The position numbers were made by a program, and so were the translations under genes. A DNA stretch of 46,303 bases from Holophagaceae bacterium (GTDB lineage Bacteria; Acidobacteriota; Holophagae; Holophagales; Holophagaceae). The notes below the pieces were generated by a model. That model was not told the DNA's origin. It was given only the letters and a program-made list of their open reading frames with translations, and searched no databases. Numbering within the stretch: the first letter of the stretch is position 1; each line of letters opens with the position of its first letter. This document shows positions 9,177-19,635 of this stretch, in pieces. Location of the stretch: NCBI GenBank assembly GCA_025358435.1, contig JANYJQ010000178.1, positions 1 to 46,303 of the forward strand, read 5' to 3'.

Positions 9177-9237
9177 GCTGTGGGCGGTGGGCTGTAGGCA
9201 CTAGGTTCAAGCGGAACCAAGCCTACGGCCCACAGCC
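9177..9237. repeat. Low-complexity imperfect inverted repeat
   Basis: Starting right after the stop codon at 9176, drifting units of the type gtgggc/gtaggc run to about 9208 and are answered by gaaccaagcctacggcccacagcc. The arms pair imperfectly around an AAGC loop. It lies between convergent genes and resembles in style the repeats at 33153, 39404 and 45987. Confidence 0.5.
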
Positions 9238-9252
9238 AAAAGCCCCAGTCAG

Positions 9253-9323
9253 GCCGGACTTCGTCCGGCATAAAGGGCCGTAACGTCTTGGCCAGAAAAG
9301 TGCTGGCCAAGGTGTAACGGCCC
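9253..9323. terminator. Hairpins between convergent genes (likely bidirectional terminator)
   Basis: A perfect 7-bp hairpin (gccggac/gtccggc, 9253-9269) is followed by a long stem of 9275-9295 with 9303-9323 (18 of 21 positions paired) around an AAAAGTG loop. The downstream strand ends at the araC-type stop codon. The position between two converging genes fits transcription termination, although no clean T-run follows the large stem. Confidence 0.5.
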
Positions 9324-10193
9324 CTAATCCTTTTTCGGAAACTGCCGGTCGTAGGATTCCTTGGCATACACCGATGGTGGCACTTCAAAGCGGTGTTTGA
9401 AGGCGCGGGTGAAGGCTGACGCATCGTAAAAGCCGAGTATTTTCGCAACATCCGATGGCCGCTCGCCGTTGGCCAGCAGGGTCACGGCCCGTTGCAGGCG
9501 GCGCTCGATCAGGTACTGGTGCGGCGTGGTGCCCGTGGCTTCGCGGAACAACCGGATGAAATGGTCCGGTGTGCACTTGGCCATGTTTGCCAGTTCCGGC
9601 ACGCTGTTCTGCTGGCCGATCTGGGCTTCCATGTGATCGAGCACGATCTGAAGCGTGGAGTGGTTCAACCGGTAGGGGAACCGGCTGCGGTCCTCTTTTT
9701 CCGATAGGCGCCCGAGTTCTGCGCCCAAAAGGATCTGGAAGAGTTCCCGGGTCATGAGCTGAACGCCATCCGGATTCATCAACTCGCTCATGAAGATGTG
9801 GAAGAGCTGCTTCAAGCTCTGGCTCCGCAGCACCGCAAAGGTGTGCTCCTGCCATTTCTTGGGCGGGCTCTGAAATGTGGAAAGCAGGGGTTCCGGAAAG
9901 GGACCTTCCAGTTCCAGGGCGGTGAATCCGAACCCTTGCTGGGGTTGATGGCGCTTCAAGGTGTGTCCGAACCCAGGCAGCAGCAAGGCCAAGTCGCCGC
10001 GGCGGATGATGCCTTCTTCACGATCTCCATCGCCCGTGCAGACCCGCACCGAGGAGGTCGGCAGTATGAGCGTCCAGGCATCCTTGCTGGGCAGAGCCTT
10101 TGGCGGAATGGGGTCTTTTTTCAAGACGACCAAGCGCAAGGACCCGCTCGAAAAGACCTGGCAGTCGTGGGGATCGGGAATGAAGGAATCCAT
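9324..10193 (-). CDS. AraC family transcriptional regulator
   Basis: A 289-residue regulator with a cupin-like N-terminal sensing half (about 1-170; the DLALLLPGFGH segment is typical) and a C-terminal double helix-turn-helix (about 185-280). The latter shows SVPELANMAKCTPDHFIRLF, the GTTPHQYLIERRLQRA signature and PSDVAKILGFYDASAFTRAFK. It binds DNA as an activator or repressor, with ligand unknown. It is downstream of purQ in the same direction, with 95 bases between them, and has no clear ribosome binding site at the ATG. Its target may lie elsewhere, since neighbours are housekeeping genes. Confidence 0.9.
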   Translation of the reverse strand: MDSFIPDPHDCQVFSSGSLRLVVLKKDPIPPKALPSKDAWTLILPTSSVRVCTGDGDREEGIIRRGDLALLLPGFGHTLKRHQPQQGFGFTALELEGPFPEPLLSTFQSPPKKWQEHTFAVLRSQSLKQLFHIFMSELMNPDGVQLMTRELFQILLGAELGRLSEKEDRSRFPYRLNHSTLQIVLDHMEAQIGQQNSVPELANMAKCTPDHFIRLFREATGTTPHQYLIERRLQRAVTLLANGERPSDVAKILGFYDASAFTRAFKHRFEVPPSVYAKESYDRQFPKKD

Positions 10194-10288
10194 GGCAAAA
10201 ACCGCTAATGAGAAGTGAATCGTCCATGGAAGGATGGCAGAATTCGCCTCCGCCCGTAGGTTTTTTTTCCAGCCTTAGCTCCATGCTT

Positions 10289-10999
10289 TCAGGGTTTCGC
10301 CAGAGTCACGGCAAGACTTTGGGCCAAGCTTCGGAAAATGCCCAACCCATCCATGCCACCCATCTCGGATTCCACGGCCCGTTCCGGGTGGGGCATCATC
10401 CCCAGAACATTGCCCGCGGCGTTCACGATTCCAGCGATGCCGTTGACAGCGCCGTTGGGGGTTTGCGTTTCTCCGATCTGCCCGGCCGCATCGCAGTAGC
10501 GGAACGCCACGCCGCCCCGGGCCTCCAAGTCCATCAGTTCAGAGGCATCAAGGGTGAAGTTGCCTTCAGCGTGGGCGATGGGAACTTTCATCATACGGCC
10601 CGCTTTCATGGCCGACGTGAAGGGCAGGTCAGCGCGTTCCACCCGGATATTCACCTGCTGGTGGATGAAGCGCAGGCTCTCGTTGCGGAGCAGGGCTCCT
10701 GGCAGCATCTTGGCCTCGCATAGAATTTGGAACCCATTGCACACGCCAAAGACCAGGCCGCCATTTTCAGCGTGGCGCCTGATGTCTCCCATGATCGGCG
10801 AGAGCGCCGCGATGGCGCCGCATCGCAAATAGTCGCCATAGCTGAAACCGCCCGGGATGAAAACCAGGTCGGTGTTTTCCGGCAGCCGGGTCTCCTGGTG
10901 CCAAACGGGGTAGGTATCCCAGCCCATCACAACCCCGCAGGCGTGCAGGGCGTCATGATCACAGTTGGAGCCAGGAAAGACTGGAACAGCCACACGCAC
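10289..10999 (-). CDS. purQ: Phosphoribosylformylglycinamidine synthase glutaminase subunit PurQ
   Basis: A 236-residue class I glutamine amidotransferase that supplies ammonia to PurL. It begins VRVAVPVFPGSNCDHD, has the oxyanion segment FIPGGFSYGDYLR, the nucleophile Cys in GVCNGFQIL, the HAEG segment and the MMPHPERA catalytic end. The GTG start at 10999 shares one base with the purS TAG stop, so the genes are coupled; the frame stays open upstream through purS, but that extension is not PurQ-like. PurL sits 7 kb away on the other strand. Confidence 0.95.
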   Translation of the reverse strand: MRVAVPVFPGSNCDHDALHACGVVMGWDTYPVWHQETRLPENTDLVFIPGGFSYGDYLRCGAIAALSPIMGDIRRHAENGGLVFGVCNGFQILCEAKMLPGALLRNESLRFIHQQVNIRVERADLPFTSAMKAGRMMKVPIAHAEGNFTLDASELMDLEARGGVAFRYCDAAGQIGETQTPNGAVNGIAGIVNAAGNVLGMMPHPERAVESEMGGMDGLGIFRSLAQSLAVTLAKP

Positions 11000-11235
11000 T
11001 AAAGCACCTCGATGGTGGCTTTTTCCATGACCGGATTCACCAGCAGTTTGTCGCACATGGCCTGGGCCTGGGCCCTCGCTTCGTCGGGGTTGTAGGTGGG
11101 GATGTCCATCTCGATCAGGCGGCCGATCCGCAGGTGCTCCACCTTGAAGTCGAAGCCATGAAGCCCCTGCTCCACCGCTTTCCCTTGAGGGTCCAGAATT
11201 CCAGCCTTCAGCGATACCAGCACGCGAACCTTCAT
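10999..11235 (-). CDS. purS: Phosphoribosylformylglycinamidine synthase subunit PurS
   Basis: A 78-residue PurS, normal length, which bridges PurL and PurQ in the FGAM synthase complex. MKVRVLVSLKAGILDPQGKA at the N terminus and the NPVMEKATIEVL end are family hallmarks. The ATG at 11235 is preceded by a G-rich stretch; an upstream in-frame ATG (11247) would add MGAW. It follows the alkyltransferase-like gene by 31 bases and runs straight into purQ. Confidence 0.95.
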   Translation of the reverse strand: MKVRVLVSLKAGILDPQGKAVEQGLHGFDFKVEHLRIGRLIEMDIPTYNPDEARAQAQAMCDKLLVNPVMEKATIEVL

Positions 11236-11266
11236 CCATGCCCCCAAAATACTATTTTATCTCGGA

Positions 11267-11638
11267 TCAGGCTCCCCGTGGCTTCCATCGATGGGTTTCA
11301 AGATCCAGGGTGCCGTCGTTGGAGACATCGATGCCTTCCTCGCGGATCCGCTCGATCTGCACCATGGCGCCCCACCAGCGGCCCTTGGAGGGTACATAGC
11401 CCTGATTGTTCACCACGCGATGCCAGGGCAGTTTGGTGTTCTCCGGCAGTCCCCGCAGCACCATGCCCACCTGCCGGGGCCGGCGCGGGAACCCAGCCAG
11501 CATCGCGATCTGGCCATAGCTCGCAAGACGCCCCTTGGGGATTTTCTCAACGATGGTCAACACCAGATCACGGAAAATGGGACCGGGGTCTTCTTCATCA
11601 ATATCCATTTTCAGAGCCTTGGCGATGATGCGGCTCAT
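11267..11638 (-). CDS. Alkyltransferase-like protein (ATL)
   Basis: A 123-residue protein with the DNA-binding half of O6-alkylguanine transferases. The RLASYGQIAMLAG and RQVGMVLRGLPEN segments match, and the active-site motif reads PWHRVVNNQG: Trp72 replaces the methyl-accepting Cys of the PCHRV motif. This substitution defines ATL proteins, which bind alkylated guanine and pass it to nucleotide excision repair instead of repairing it themselves. The ATG overlaps the stop of the upstream DUF2203 gene (4 bases). About 20 residues of the N terminus are family-atypical and acidic. Confidence 0.92.
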   Translation of the reverse strand: MSRIIAKALKMDIDEEDPGPIFRDLVLTIVEKIPKGRLASYGQIAMLAGFPRRPRQVGMVLRGLPENTKLPWHRVVNNQGYVPSKGRWWGAMVQIERIREEGIDVSNDGTLDLETHRWKPRGA

Positions 11639-11994
11639 GCTTGATGGACGGGCTTCATGTAAACGGGCACCCGGCTGCCAAAGCCGCCTTCATAGCTGTG
11701 CCAGTGCTCGATGTTTTCCTCGGGGTAGGCCCAGCACCAGTACCCATCGCCACTATCGAAATCCACGAGCCAAAGGCCCTTCACATCGGCGCCCAGATCG
11801 CGGATGCCATCGGCCCAACTCTCCACCAGGACTTGCAGCCGGTCACGGAGAGCTTCTGCCCGGACGTCATCCTGTTCCTCGAGTTCGCTCAATTCCTCCG
11901 CAAGGCTCGCCGCCAATTGAAATACTGGACCGGTCATGGACCGCACCGCGGGCATCAACGATTTAGCTTCCTCCAGGGTGAAAACTCGGGCCAT
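11635..11994 (-). CDS. DUF2203 family protein
   Basis: A 119-residue protein that fits DUF2203: FTLEEAKSLMPAVRSM at the N terminus, a long amphipathic helix region rich in Glu/Leu (about 25-60), then KGLWLVDFDSGDGYWCWAYPEENIEHWHSYEGGF. The function of the family is not known. It is the first gene of the minus-strand group leading through ATL to purSQ and overlaps the next gene by 4 bases. Its start is 29 bases from the divergent lpxB-containing ORF. Confidence 0.85.
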   Translation of the reverse strand: MARVFTLEEAKSLMPAVRSMTGPVFQLAASLAEELSELEEQDDVRAEALRDRLQVLVESWADGIRDLGADVKGLWLVDFDSGDGYWCWAYPEENIEHWHSYEGGFGSRVPVYMKPVHQA

Positions 11995-12023
11995 GCCTTC
12001 CTCCGCTGCTTCATGATAATCCC

Positions 12024-13868
12024 ATGCGCTTTGTTCCTTTGATCCGGTCGAGTTCCGCCCCTGAAAACTGGGCGCCGTTCAGGAGTGTCGAATTGAAGTG
12101 GGACGGCCATCTCCACGCGGATTGGGAAATCTCCGCAAGAGGTGGTCTGGCCATCCATGCCTTGCATCTCCCTCCGAAGCCCTGGGGCGATGAATTGCTG
12201 GAAACAGCTCTGGAGGCCCTGCACCCCCGCCTCGGCGCGGATTTCCTGGTGATTCCTTCCGGTGCGCCCACAGGCCGCCAAGCTTCCTCGGCCATTCTTC
12301 AGGCCCTGGAAGCCCTTCTGGAGCGGACATCAGGCCAGGGCGTGAAACTTGCTTTGCGCCCCTCGAAGGGAGCGCTGCCAGGACTCCGGGCGCTGTTGAA
12401 GGAGGCCCGGGGCGAGGCCGTGGGTTTTTGCTGGGATCCAGAAACCGGTCTTGACCTCGATCTCATTTCCGATCGGCTCTACACCGCCGTAGGGGGGGCC
12501 GAAGACGATTACACCGCGCTCCAGCGGACGGGTTATCGATGGAACCTGGCCATGGAAGGCAATGCAAGGGAGCTTCCGTCGATCATCAAGGCCTTGGAAG
12601 ATAAGTACCCTACGGTTTTTTTCCCGGCCGAAATGCCCACCACGGCCCTGGGTCGGCCTATCGTTCCGGATGAAAGCCTCATTTTCGGCGCGCACTGGAA
12701 TGCTCAACCAAGACAGGAGCGGCGAGTGAGCGGAACCCTTCTGGTCATCGCGGGCGAGGCCTCCGGCGACTTACACGGCGCAAAACTATTAAGCGAAATC
12801 AAGGCAAGGCGGCCAACCTTGCGGATCATCGGCATCGGCGGTGATGGCATGGCGCCCTATCTCGATCGCCAACTGGCCCACGTCAAGGATCTTGGGGTGG
12901 TGGGCTTCATCGAGGTCATCAAGCACCTGCCCTCGCTGAATCGGCTCTTCAAGCAGATTCTCCTGGTGGCAAGGGAAGAGAATATCGATGCCGCGCTGTT
13001 CATTGACTACCCAGGATTGAATCTGCGACTCGCCAAATCCCTTCGCAGCTCCATGCCCGCCGTGAAGCTTCACCAGTACGTCTGCCCGCAGGTTTGGGCC
13101 TGGAAGAAGGGCCGCATCCCGGAGCTGGGCCGTATCCTCGACACGCTCTACTGTCTTTTTGATTTCGAACCCGTGCTTTTCAAGGGCCTTCCCGTGGAAG
13201 CCATCTGGGTGGGCAACCAGCTGGTGGAAATGGTCAAACCAGAACTGGACCGCGGGACCTTTTTTTCAAGCACAGGCCTGGATCCATCAAAACCCATGGT
13301 GGCCCTGCTTCCCGGCAGCCGCATGGGCGAGATCCAACGCCTGCTGCCGCCGCTGGCGGAACTGGCACGGCGCTGGCGGCAGGATCCCATCCACCGCGAG
13401 GTGCAATGGGTGCTCCCCGTGGCGCCGACTCTTTCAGATGAATTCATCAAGCCATTCTTGGACGGCACGCCCATTCTCCCGCTGCGCTCCTACAGCTATG
13501 CAGCCCGCGCCTACGCCGATGCGGCCCTGGTGGCTTCGGGCACAGCGACGTTGGAAACTGCCCTTTTGGGCACTCCCTTCGCTATCGTCTATAAACTCAA
13601 CCCCCTGACTTATTTCATGGCGAAATCCTTCGTGAAGCTTCCCTATTTCGGTTTGGCCAATGTCGTCGCAGGCCGCGGTGTGGTGGAAGAGCTGGTGCAG
13701 GGCCAGGTGAATCCTGATGCATTGTCGATGGTCCTGGTCCGCTTGCTCGATCCCGCCAGCGCCACTAGAATCCGCGAAGGCCTGGGCACCGTCCGCCAGC
13801 ATCTAGGTGAACCCGGCGCCGCTGCCCGCGTGGCTGAACACCTGTTGAACTCCATGGAGAAGTCCTGA
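12024..13868 (+). CDS. lpxB: Lipid-A-disaccharide synthase LpxB with an extra N-terminal TIM-barrel-like domain
   Basis: The C-terminal 380 residues (from about 235) are a full-length LpxB: GTLLVIAGEASGDLHGAKLL, IDYPGLNLRLAK, YVCPQVWAWKKGRI, LLPGSRMGEIQRL and the VASGTATLET end are typical. LpxB joins UDP-2,3-diacylglucosamine to lipid X in lipid A synthesis at the inner membrane. The first 234 residues look like a sugar-phosphate isomerase/xylose isomerase-like TIM barrel (WDPETGLDLDLISDRLYTAV). No stop separates the halves. AGGAG at 12715-12719, six bases before an in-frame GTG at 12726, would give a normal LpxB by internal initiation. The ATG at 12024 has no clear binding site. Confidence 0.9.
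   Translation: MRFVPLIRSSSAPENWAPFRSVELKWDGHLHADWEISARGGLAIHALHLPPKPWGDELLETALEALHPRLGADFLVIPSGAPTGRQASSAILQALEALLERTSGQGVKLALRPSKGALPGLRALLKEARGEAVGFCWDPETGLDLDLISDRLYTAVGGAEDDYTALQRTGYRWNLAMEGNARELPSIIKALEDKYPTVFFPAEMPTTALGRPIVPDESLIFGAHWNAQPRQERRVSGTLLVIAGEASGDLHGAKLLSEIKARRPTLRIIGIGGDGMAPYLDRQLAHVKDLGVVGFIEVIKHLPSLNRLFKQILLVAREENIDAALFIDYPGLNLRLAKSLRSSMPAVKLHQYVCPQVWAWKKGRIPELGRILDTLYCLFDFEPVLFKGLPVEAIWVGNQLVEMVKPELDRGTFFSSTGLDPSKPMVALLPGSRMGEIQRLLPPLAELARRWRQDPIHREVQWVLPVAPTLSDEFIKPFLDGTPILPLRSYSYAARAYADAALVASGTATLETALLGTPFAIVYKLNPLTYFMAKSFVKLPYFGLANVVAGRGVVEELVQGQVNPDALSMVLVRLLDPASATRIREGLGTVRQHLGEPGAAARVAEHLLNSMEKS
12715..12728 (+). promoter_or_regulatory. Internal ribosome binding site and GTG for free LpxB
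   Basis: AGGAG (12715-12719), a 6-base spacer and GTG (12726) lie in frame at the exact domain boundary, just before the conserved GTLLVIAGEASGD start of LpxB. Translation from here would yield a 380-residue enzyme of standard length. Confidence 0.55.
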
Positions 13869-13870
13869 AC

Positions 13871-15628
13871 ATGAAAATCATCATTCCTGTCCTGCTCGGT
13901 GCGACCCTCTCTGGTGCCGCGCTATCGCCAACATCCGTGCCTTCCAAAGCCCTGGACCAACTTTTCAGAACCTACTGGGAGCACACCCTGCTCACCAGCC
14001 CTGAGTTGGCCACCGTGGTAGGTGATGGCCGGTACAACGATCGGCTCAGCAATGTGTCGCTTGGCGCCATCCAAAAAGATCTGGCCTGGAAGCGCGCCTT
14101 TCTCGCGAAGCTGAAGGCGGTTTCGCAAAAGCACCTGGACAATGATCAGATTCTCAGCCGGGATGTTCTCAATGTCCTGATCCAGGATCAGTTGGATGGG
14201 GCGCGTTTCCAGCCCTGGGAGGCACCTCTCACCCAGATGGATGGTCTGCACATCGATTTCCCGCAGCTCTTCAGCAGCCATCCCTTCAAGACTTCGAAGG
14301 ACTACCGCGATTACATTTCGCGGCTGAAGACCTTCCCGAAATCCGTGGACGACGTGATCGCCAACCTGCGCTCTGGGCTGAGCCATCGAAATGTTCCGCC
14401 TAGGCTCGTGATCCAGGGAATCATTGGCCAGGTCCAGCCATTGAGCAGCGGAACCACTGCCACAGCGCCCTTCCTGGAACCCTTGAAAAAATTCCCGGAA
14501 GGCATTTCCAGCATTGAACAGGCCTTGGTGCGCCGGGATGTCGAGGCTGCGCTCAAGCAGGCCGTGACGCCAGCCTACAACCGCCTGCTGCATTTTCTGG
14601 AAAAGGAATACCTGCCCCAAGGCCGCATCGAGCCAGGGATCTCGGCTTTGAAAAATGGCGTGGAGCGGTATCGCTACGCCATCCGCCACCACACCACGAC
14701 GAATCTTGAGGCGAGCACCATTCATGAAATCGGGCTCAAGGAAGTGGCCCGCATCGAAGGCGAGATGGCCGCGATCGGTACGAGCCTTGGATTCCAGGGC
14801 CTCGCGGCCTTCCGCGAAGCCATTGCCAAGAAGCAGGACCTCCATCCAAAAGATGGCGCAGAATTGGTGGCGCGATATAAAACCTACGTGGATGGCATGC
14901 AGGCTGAGCTGCCGAAATTGTTCGGGCGGCTGCCGAAAGCACCGCTTGTCGTGATCCCCATGGAGGACTTCCGGGCCGAGGCCGCTGCAGCCGCGGACTA
15001 TAACGCCGGGACGCCCGATGGCAAGCGGCCTGGGCGCTTCGCCGTGAACACCTTCAAGGCTGAAACACGCACCATGCTCACCTGCGAGAGCACTGCGTAC
15101 CACGAGGCCATCCCCGGCCATCACATGCAGATTTCCATAGCCCAGGAGCTGGGATCCGTTCCGGCATTTCAGAAGCACGCCCCATTCACGGCCTTCGAGG
15201 AGGGCTGGGCTCTTTATTCCGAGCGCCTGCCGAAGGAGCTGGGATTCTACAAGGATCCCTATTCCGACTACGGCCGCCTCAACGATGAGATGCTTCGCGC
15301 CATACGGCTGGTGCTGGATACAGGCGTGCACTCCCTGCGCTGGACCAGGGAACAAATGGTGGATTATTTCCGCGCCCACGGTTCCATGGATGAAGTGGAT
15401 ATCCAAAGCGAAACGGATCGCTACATCGCCTGGCCCGGGCAAGCATTGGCCTACAAGATCGGCCAGATGAAAATTCTGGAACTACGGGAGAAAGCCAAAC
15501 GGAAACTCGGCTCTGGCTTCGATATCAAAGGCTTCCACGACTGTGTTCTCGGCGGCGGCGCCCTGCCCATGGACCTGCTGGAGCGCCGGGTCGATGACTG
15601 GCTCGCTCATGAAGAGAGGCGGCAATGA
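13871..15628 (+). CDS. DUF885 family metallopeptidase-like protein, exported
   Basis: A 585-residue DUF885 protein. The metal-binding motif HEAIPGHH starts at about residue 411 (within ESTAYHEAIPGHHMQ), with a second conserved block FEEGWALYSERLPKELG about 35 residues on, which supplies the third ligand in related zinc peptidases. A signal peptide is visible (MKIIIPVLLGATLSGAALS). Members are thought to be exported zinc-dependent peptidases; the substrate is unknown. The ATG is 2 bases after the lpxB stop and the 3' end overlaps the radical SAM gene by ATGA, so all three are likely one operon. Confidence 0.9.
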   Translation: MKIIIPVLLGATLSGAALSPTSVPSKALDQLFRTYWEHTLLTSPELATVVGDGRYNDRLSNVSLGAIQKDLAWKRAFLAKLKAVSQKHLDNDQILSRDVLNVLIQDQLDGARFQPWEAPLTQMDGLHIDFPQLFSSHPFKTSKDYRDYISRLKTFPKSVDDVIANLRSGLSHRNVPPRLVIQGIIGQVQPLSSGTTATAPFLEPLKKFPEGISSIEQALVRRDVEAALKQAVTPAYNRLLHFLEKEYLPQGRIEPGISALKNGVERYRYAIRHHTTTNLEASTIHEIGLKEVARIEGEMAAIGTSLGFQGLAAFREAIAKKQDLHPKDGAELVARYKTYVDGMQAELPKLFGRLPKAPLVVIPMEDFRAEAAAAADYNAGTPDGKRPGRFAVNTFKAETRTMLTCESTAYHEAIPGHHMQISIAQELGSVPAFQKHAPFTAFEEGWALYSERLPKELGFYKDPYSDYGRLNDEMLRAIRLVLDTGVHSLRWTREQMVDYFRAHGSMDEVDIQSETDRYIAWPGQALAYKIGQMKILELREKAKRKLGSGFDIKGFHDCVLGGGALPMDLLERRVDDWLAHEERRQ

Positions 15629-16581
15629 CATTCCAGGAATCTCCAGCTGGTGGATCATCCTCACGACCGCCGACCCTGAACTACGATGTCGAGGCCGACT
15701 GGAACCTGCTCTACACCTGCAATTTCCGTTGCAACTATTGTTTCTTTCCGCCCAAAATCCTCGGTTCAAAACTCCAGATCCATGCAGATCCCGACGGCTG
15801 GGCACGGGCCTTCGAATCCACGCAGCGCACGTGGCTCCTGCACATCACCGGTGGGGAACCCACGATCTATCCGCGATTCACGGAACTCTGCGCCCGGCTT
15901 TCCGAACGGCACATCCTCTCCATCAATTCCAACCTCTCCCACCCTGCCATCGAAGGTTTGGTCGATTCGGTAGATCCAGGCCGGGTCCACTTCATCAATG
16001 CCGCCCTGCATGTGGAAGAGCGCCTGAAGCGAGGCGGGCTTGACCTCTTCGTGGCTCGGGTGAACCAGCTTCGACAGGCTGGTTTCTCGGTGATGGCCTC
16101 CCTGGTGATGACTCCCGAACGGATCGCGGATTTCACCGACTTCGAAGAAATATTCGCCTCCCACGGCCTCGCGCTCCATCCCAAAGTGCTGCGAGGGCAG
16201 CACGCCGGCCTTGTCTTCCCGGAAGCCTATTCCCTCGGAGACAGGGTACTGCTGCGGCAGTACATCGCCCGGGCCGCGGCCTACGACGCCGCGGGGTCCC
16301 ATCCCATGGGCGAGGCCGCCACCATCGACCTGTTCACCGAAGCCAGCCTCGTCGATGGGCCCAGGGATTACACAGGCCAACTCTGCGCGTCCGGTTCACG
16401 GTTCGTGCGCATCGAACCCGACGGATCCGTATTCCGTTGCGGCACGACCGAGCCGCTGGGAAACCTGCTGGATGGAACCCTCAGCCTGCTTCCCTCTCCC
16501 AGGGCCTGCAACACGAACTACTGCCCCTACTTCTGCGAGAAGTACACCCAGCCGCAGTTTCTACAAGTCCGCGCTGAGTAA
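15625..16581 (+). CDS. Radical SAM protein with SPASM-like C-terminal cysteines
   Basis: A 318-residue radical SAM enzyme. CNFRCNYC (Cys32, 36, 39) is the CX3CX2C site for the SAM-binding 4Fe-4S cluster; ITGGEPT is the SAM-contact motif. The C-terminal part has LCASGSRFVRIEPDGSVFRCG and, after NLLDGTL, a CNTNYCPYFC group. This spacing is like SPASM/twitch auxiliary cluster domains used in peptide or protein maturation. The substrate is unknown and no small precursor peptide is visible nearby. It overlaps the DUF885 gene by 4 bases; that protease-like partner hints at peptide maturation plus processing, but this is inference. Confidence 0.85.
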   Translation: MTFQESPAGGSSSRPPTLNYDVEADWNLLYTCNFRCNYCFFPPKILGSKLQIHADPDGWARAFESTQRTWLLHITGGEPTIYPRFTELCARLSERHILSINSNLSHPAIEGLVDSVDPGRVHFINAALHVEERLKRGGLDLFVARVNQLRQAGFSVMASLVMTPERIADFTDFEEIFASHGLALHPKVLRGQHAGLVFPEAYSLGDRVLLRQYIARAAAYDAAGSHPMGEAATIDLFTEASLVDGPRDYTGQLCASGSRFVRIEPDGSVFRCGTTEPLGNLLDGTLSLLPSPRACNTNYCPYFCEKYTQPQFLQVRAE

Positions 16582-16620
16582 GCCGCCGCCAACCATTCCA
16601 CCTCGCCCCAAGTCCCGCTC

Positions 16621-17145
16621 TCAGCCCTGGTAGAGGCCTACAACCGCATCCCATCGTCCCTGGCTTTTCAGGATCTCTTCGACCACGGCCCGCAGCACGC
16701 CGTGCCCGCCGTACAGGGGCACGATCCAGTGGGATACGGCGCGCACTTCAGCCACTGCATCTTCGGGACAGACAGCCAAGCCCACGCGTTTGAGCAGGGG
16801 CAGATCGTGCAGGTCGTCGCCAACGAAGGCAACTTCATCCATGTGCAGGCCATACTTGGCGCAGAGCTGTTCGAGGATGGGGAGTTTTTGCAGATGGCCC
16901 GCAAAGCAATCCACGACTTCAAGCTGCTTCGCGCGATTCCAGGTCGAAGGGGAGTCCAGTCCCGAGATGAACGCCACAGGGATGCCCGCCTTCTGCAGCC
17001 ACTTGATGCCCGCGCCGTCCCGCACATTGAAAGCCTTGGTATGGCCTGGCTCCAACCCGAAATGCAGCGATCCGTTTGTGAGCACCCCATCCACATCGGT
17101 GCATAGGAGCTTGATTCGGCGGGCGCGGGATTGGAGGTCGGTCAT
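16621..17145 (-). CDS. kdsC: 3-deoxy-D-manno-octulosonate 8-phosphate phosphatase KdsC
   Basis: A 174-residue HAD phosphatase of the stand-alone KdsC type, which removes phosphate from Kdo-8-phosphate in lipopolysaccharide core synthesis. CTDVDGVLTNG holds the nucleophile Asp17 and Asp19; FNVRDGAGIKWL and FVGDDLHDLPLL are characteristic. The usual SGR of the second motif reads SGLDSP here. Its ATG overlaps the stop of the DUF2007 gene upstream. Lipid A synthesis (lpxB) lies 3 kb away. Confidence 0.92.
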   Translation of the reverse strand: MTDLQSRARRIKLLCTDVDGVLTNGSLHFGLEPGHTKAFNVRDGAGIKWLQKAGIPVAFISGLDSPSTWNRAKQLEVVDCFAGHLQKLPILEQLCAKYGLHMDEVAFVGDDLHDLPLLKRVGLAVCPEDAVAEVRAVSHWIVPLYGGHGVLRAVVEEILKSQGRWDAVVGLYQG

Positions 17146-17468
17146 TCCTTATTATTCTCGGTTCCACAATTCCAGCACGATGCAAACTGAGGTTCGTGGA
17201 TTTCACCGCACCTGGGGCACTTCCAGGGACCGTCCGAGAATGTTGGGATGCCTTCGCCGGTCATGTAAGCCGCTAAGATCCCTCTCGCCTGCCCCTCCTT
17301 CCTGTCTTCCAGAATCCAGACGGAAAGGCGCATTCCCGGAATGGACGAACCGGCTCCGACCGTTGTGTAGAGCGATTCTCCACGAACCTCGGCGGAAATT
17401 CCTGCGGTCTGGAGAAGGCCAGCCACAAAATGGGCCTCTGCGTGATGTTGTGCTTCAAAAATCTTCAT
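17142..17468 (-). CDS. DUF2007 signal-transducing-like protein with zinc ribbon
   Basis: A 108-residue protein. Residues 1-70 match DUF2007 (MKIFEAQHHAEAHFVAGLLQTAGI then a conserved RGES segment), a small PII-like domain of unknown role. The C terminus is a zinc ribbon, CPRCGEIHEPQFASCWNCG. The ATG at 17468 has a GGAG upstream; a GTG one codon earlier is possible. It is coupled to kdsC by a 4-base overlap. Confidence 0.85.
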   Translation of the reverse strand: MKIFEAQHHAEAHFVAGLLQTAGISAEVRGESLYTTVGAGSSIPGMRLSVWILEDRKEGQARGILAAYMTGEGIPTFSDGPWKCPRCGEIHEPQFASCWNCGTENNKE

Positions 17469-17513
17469 CACGATGAACTCCCTGGACTGTCCAGCCCGAA
17501 CCTGAGCTAACCG

Positions 17514-19595
<2,082 letters not shown>

Positions 19596-19635
19596 TCAAA
19601 CTTCGCGTTCGGCTTGCTGCGGTCTTATGGGATTT

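Noticed and set aside
10999-11239. N-terminal extension of purQ across purS
   Set aside because: The extra 80 residues are an out-of-frame reading of purS; the GTG at the purS stop gives the standard PurQ length and N terminus.
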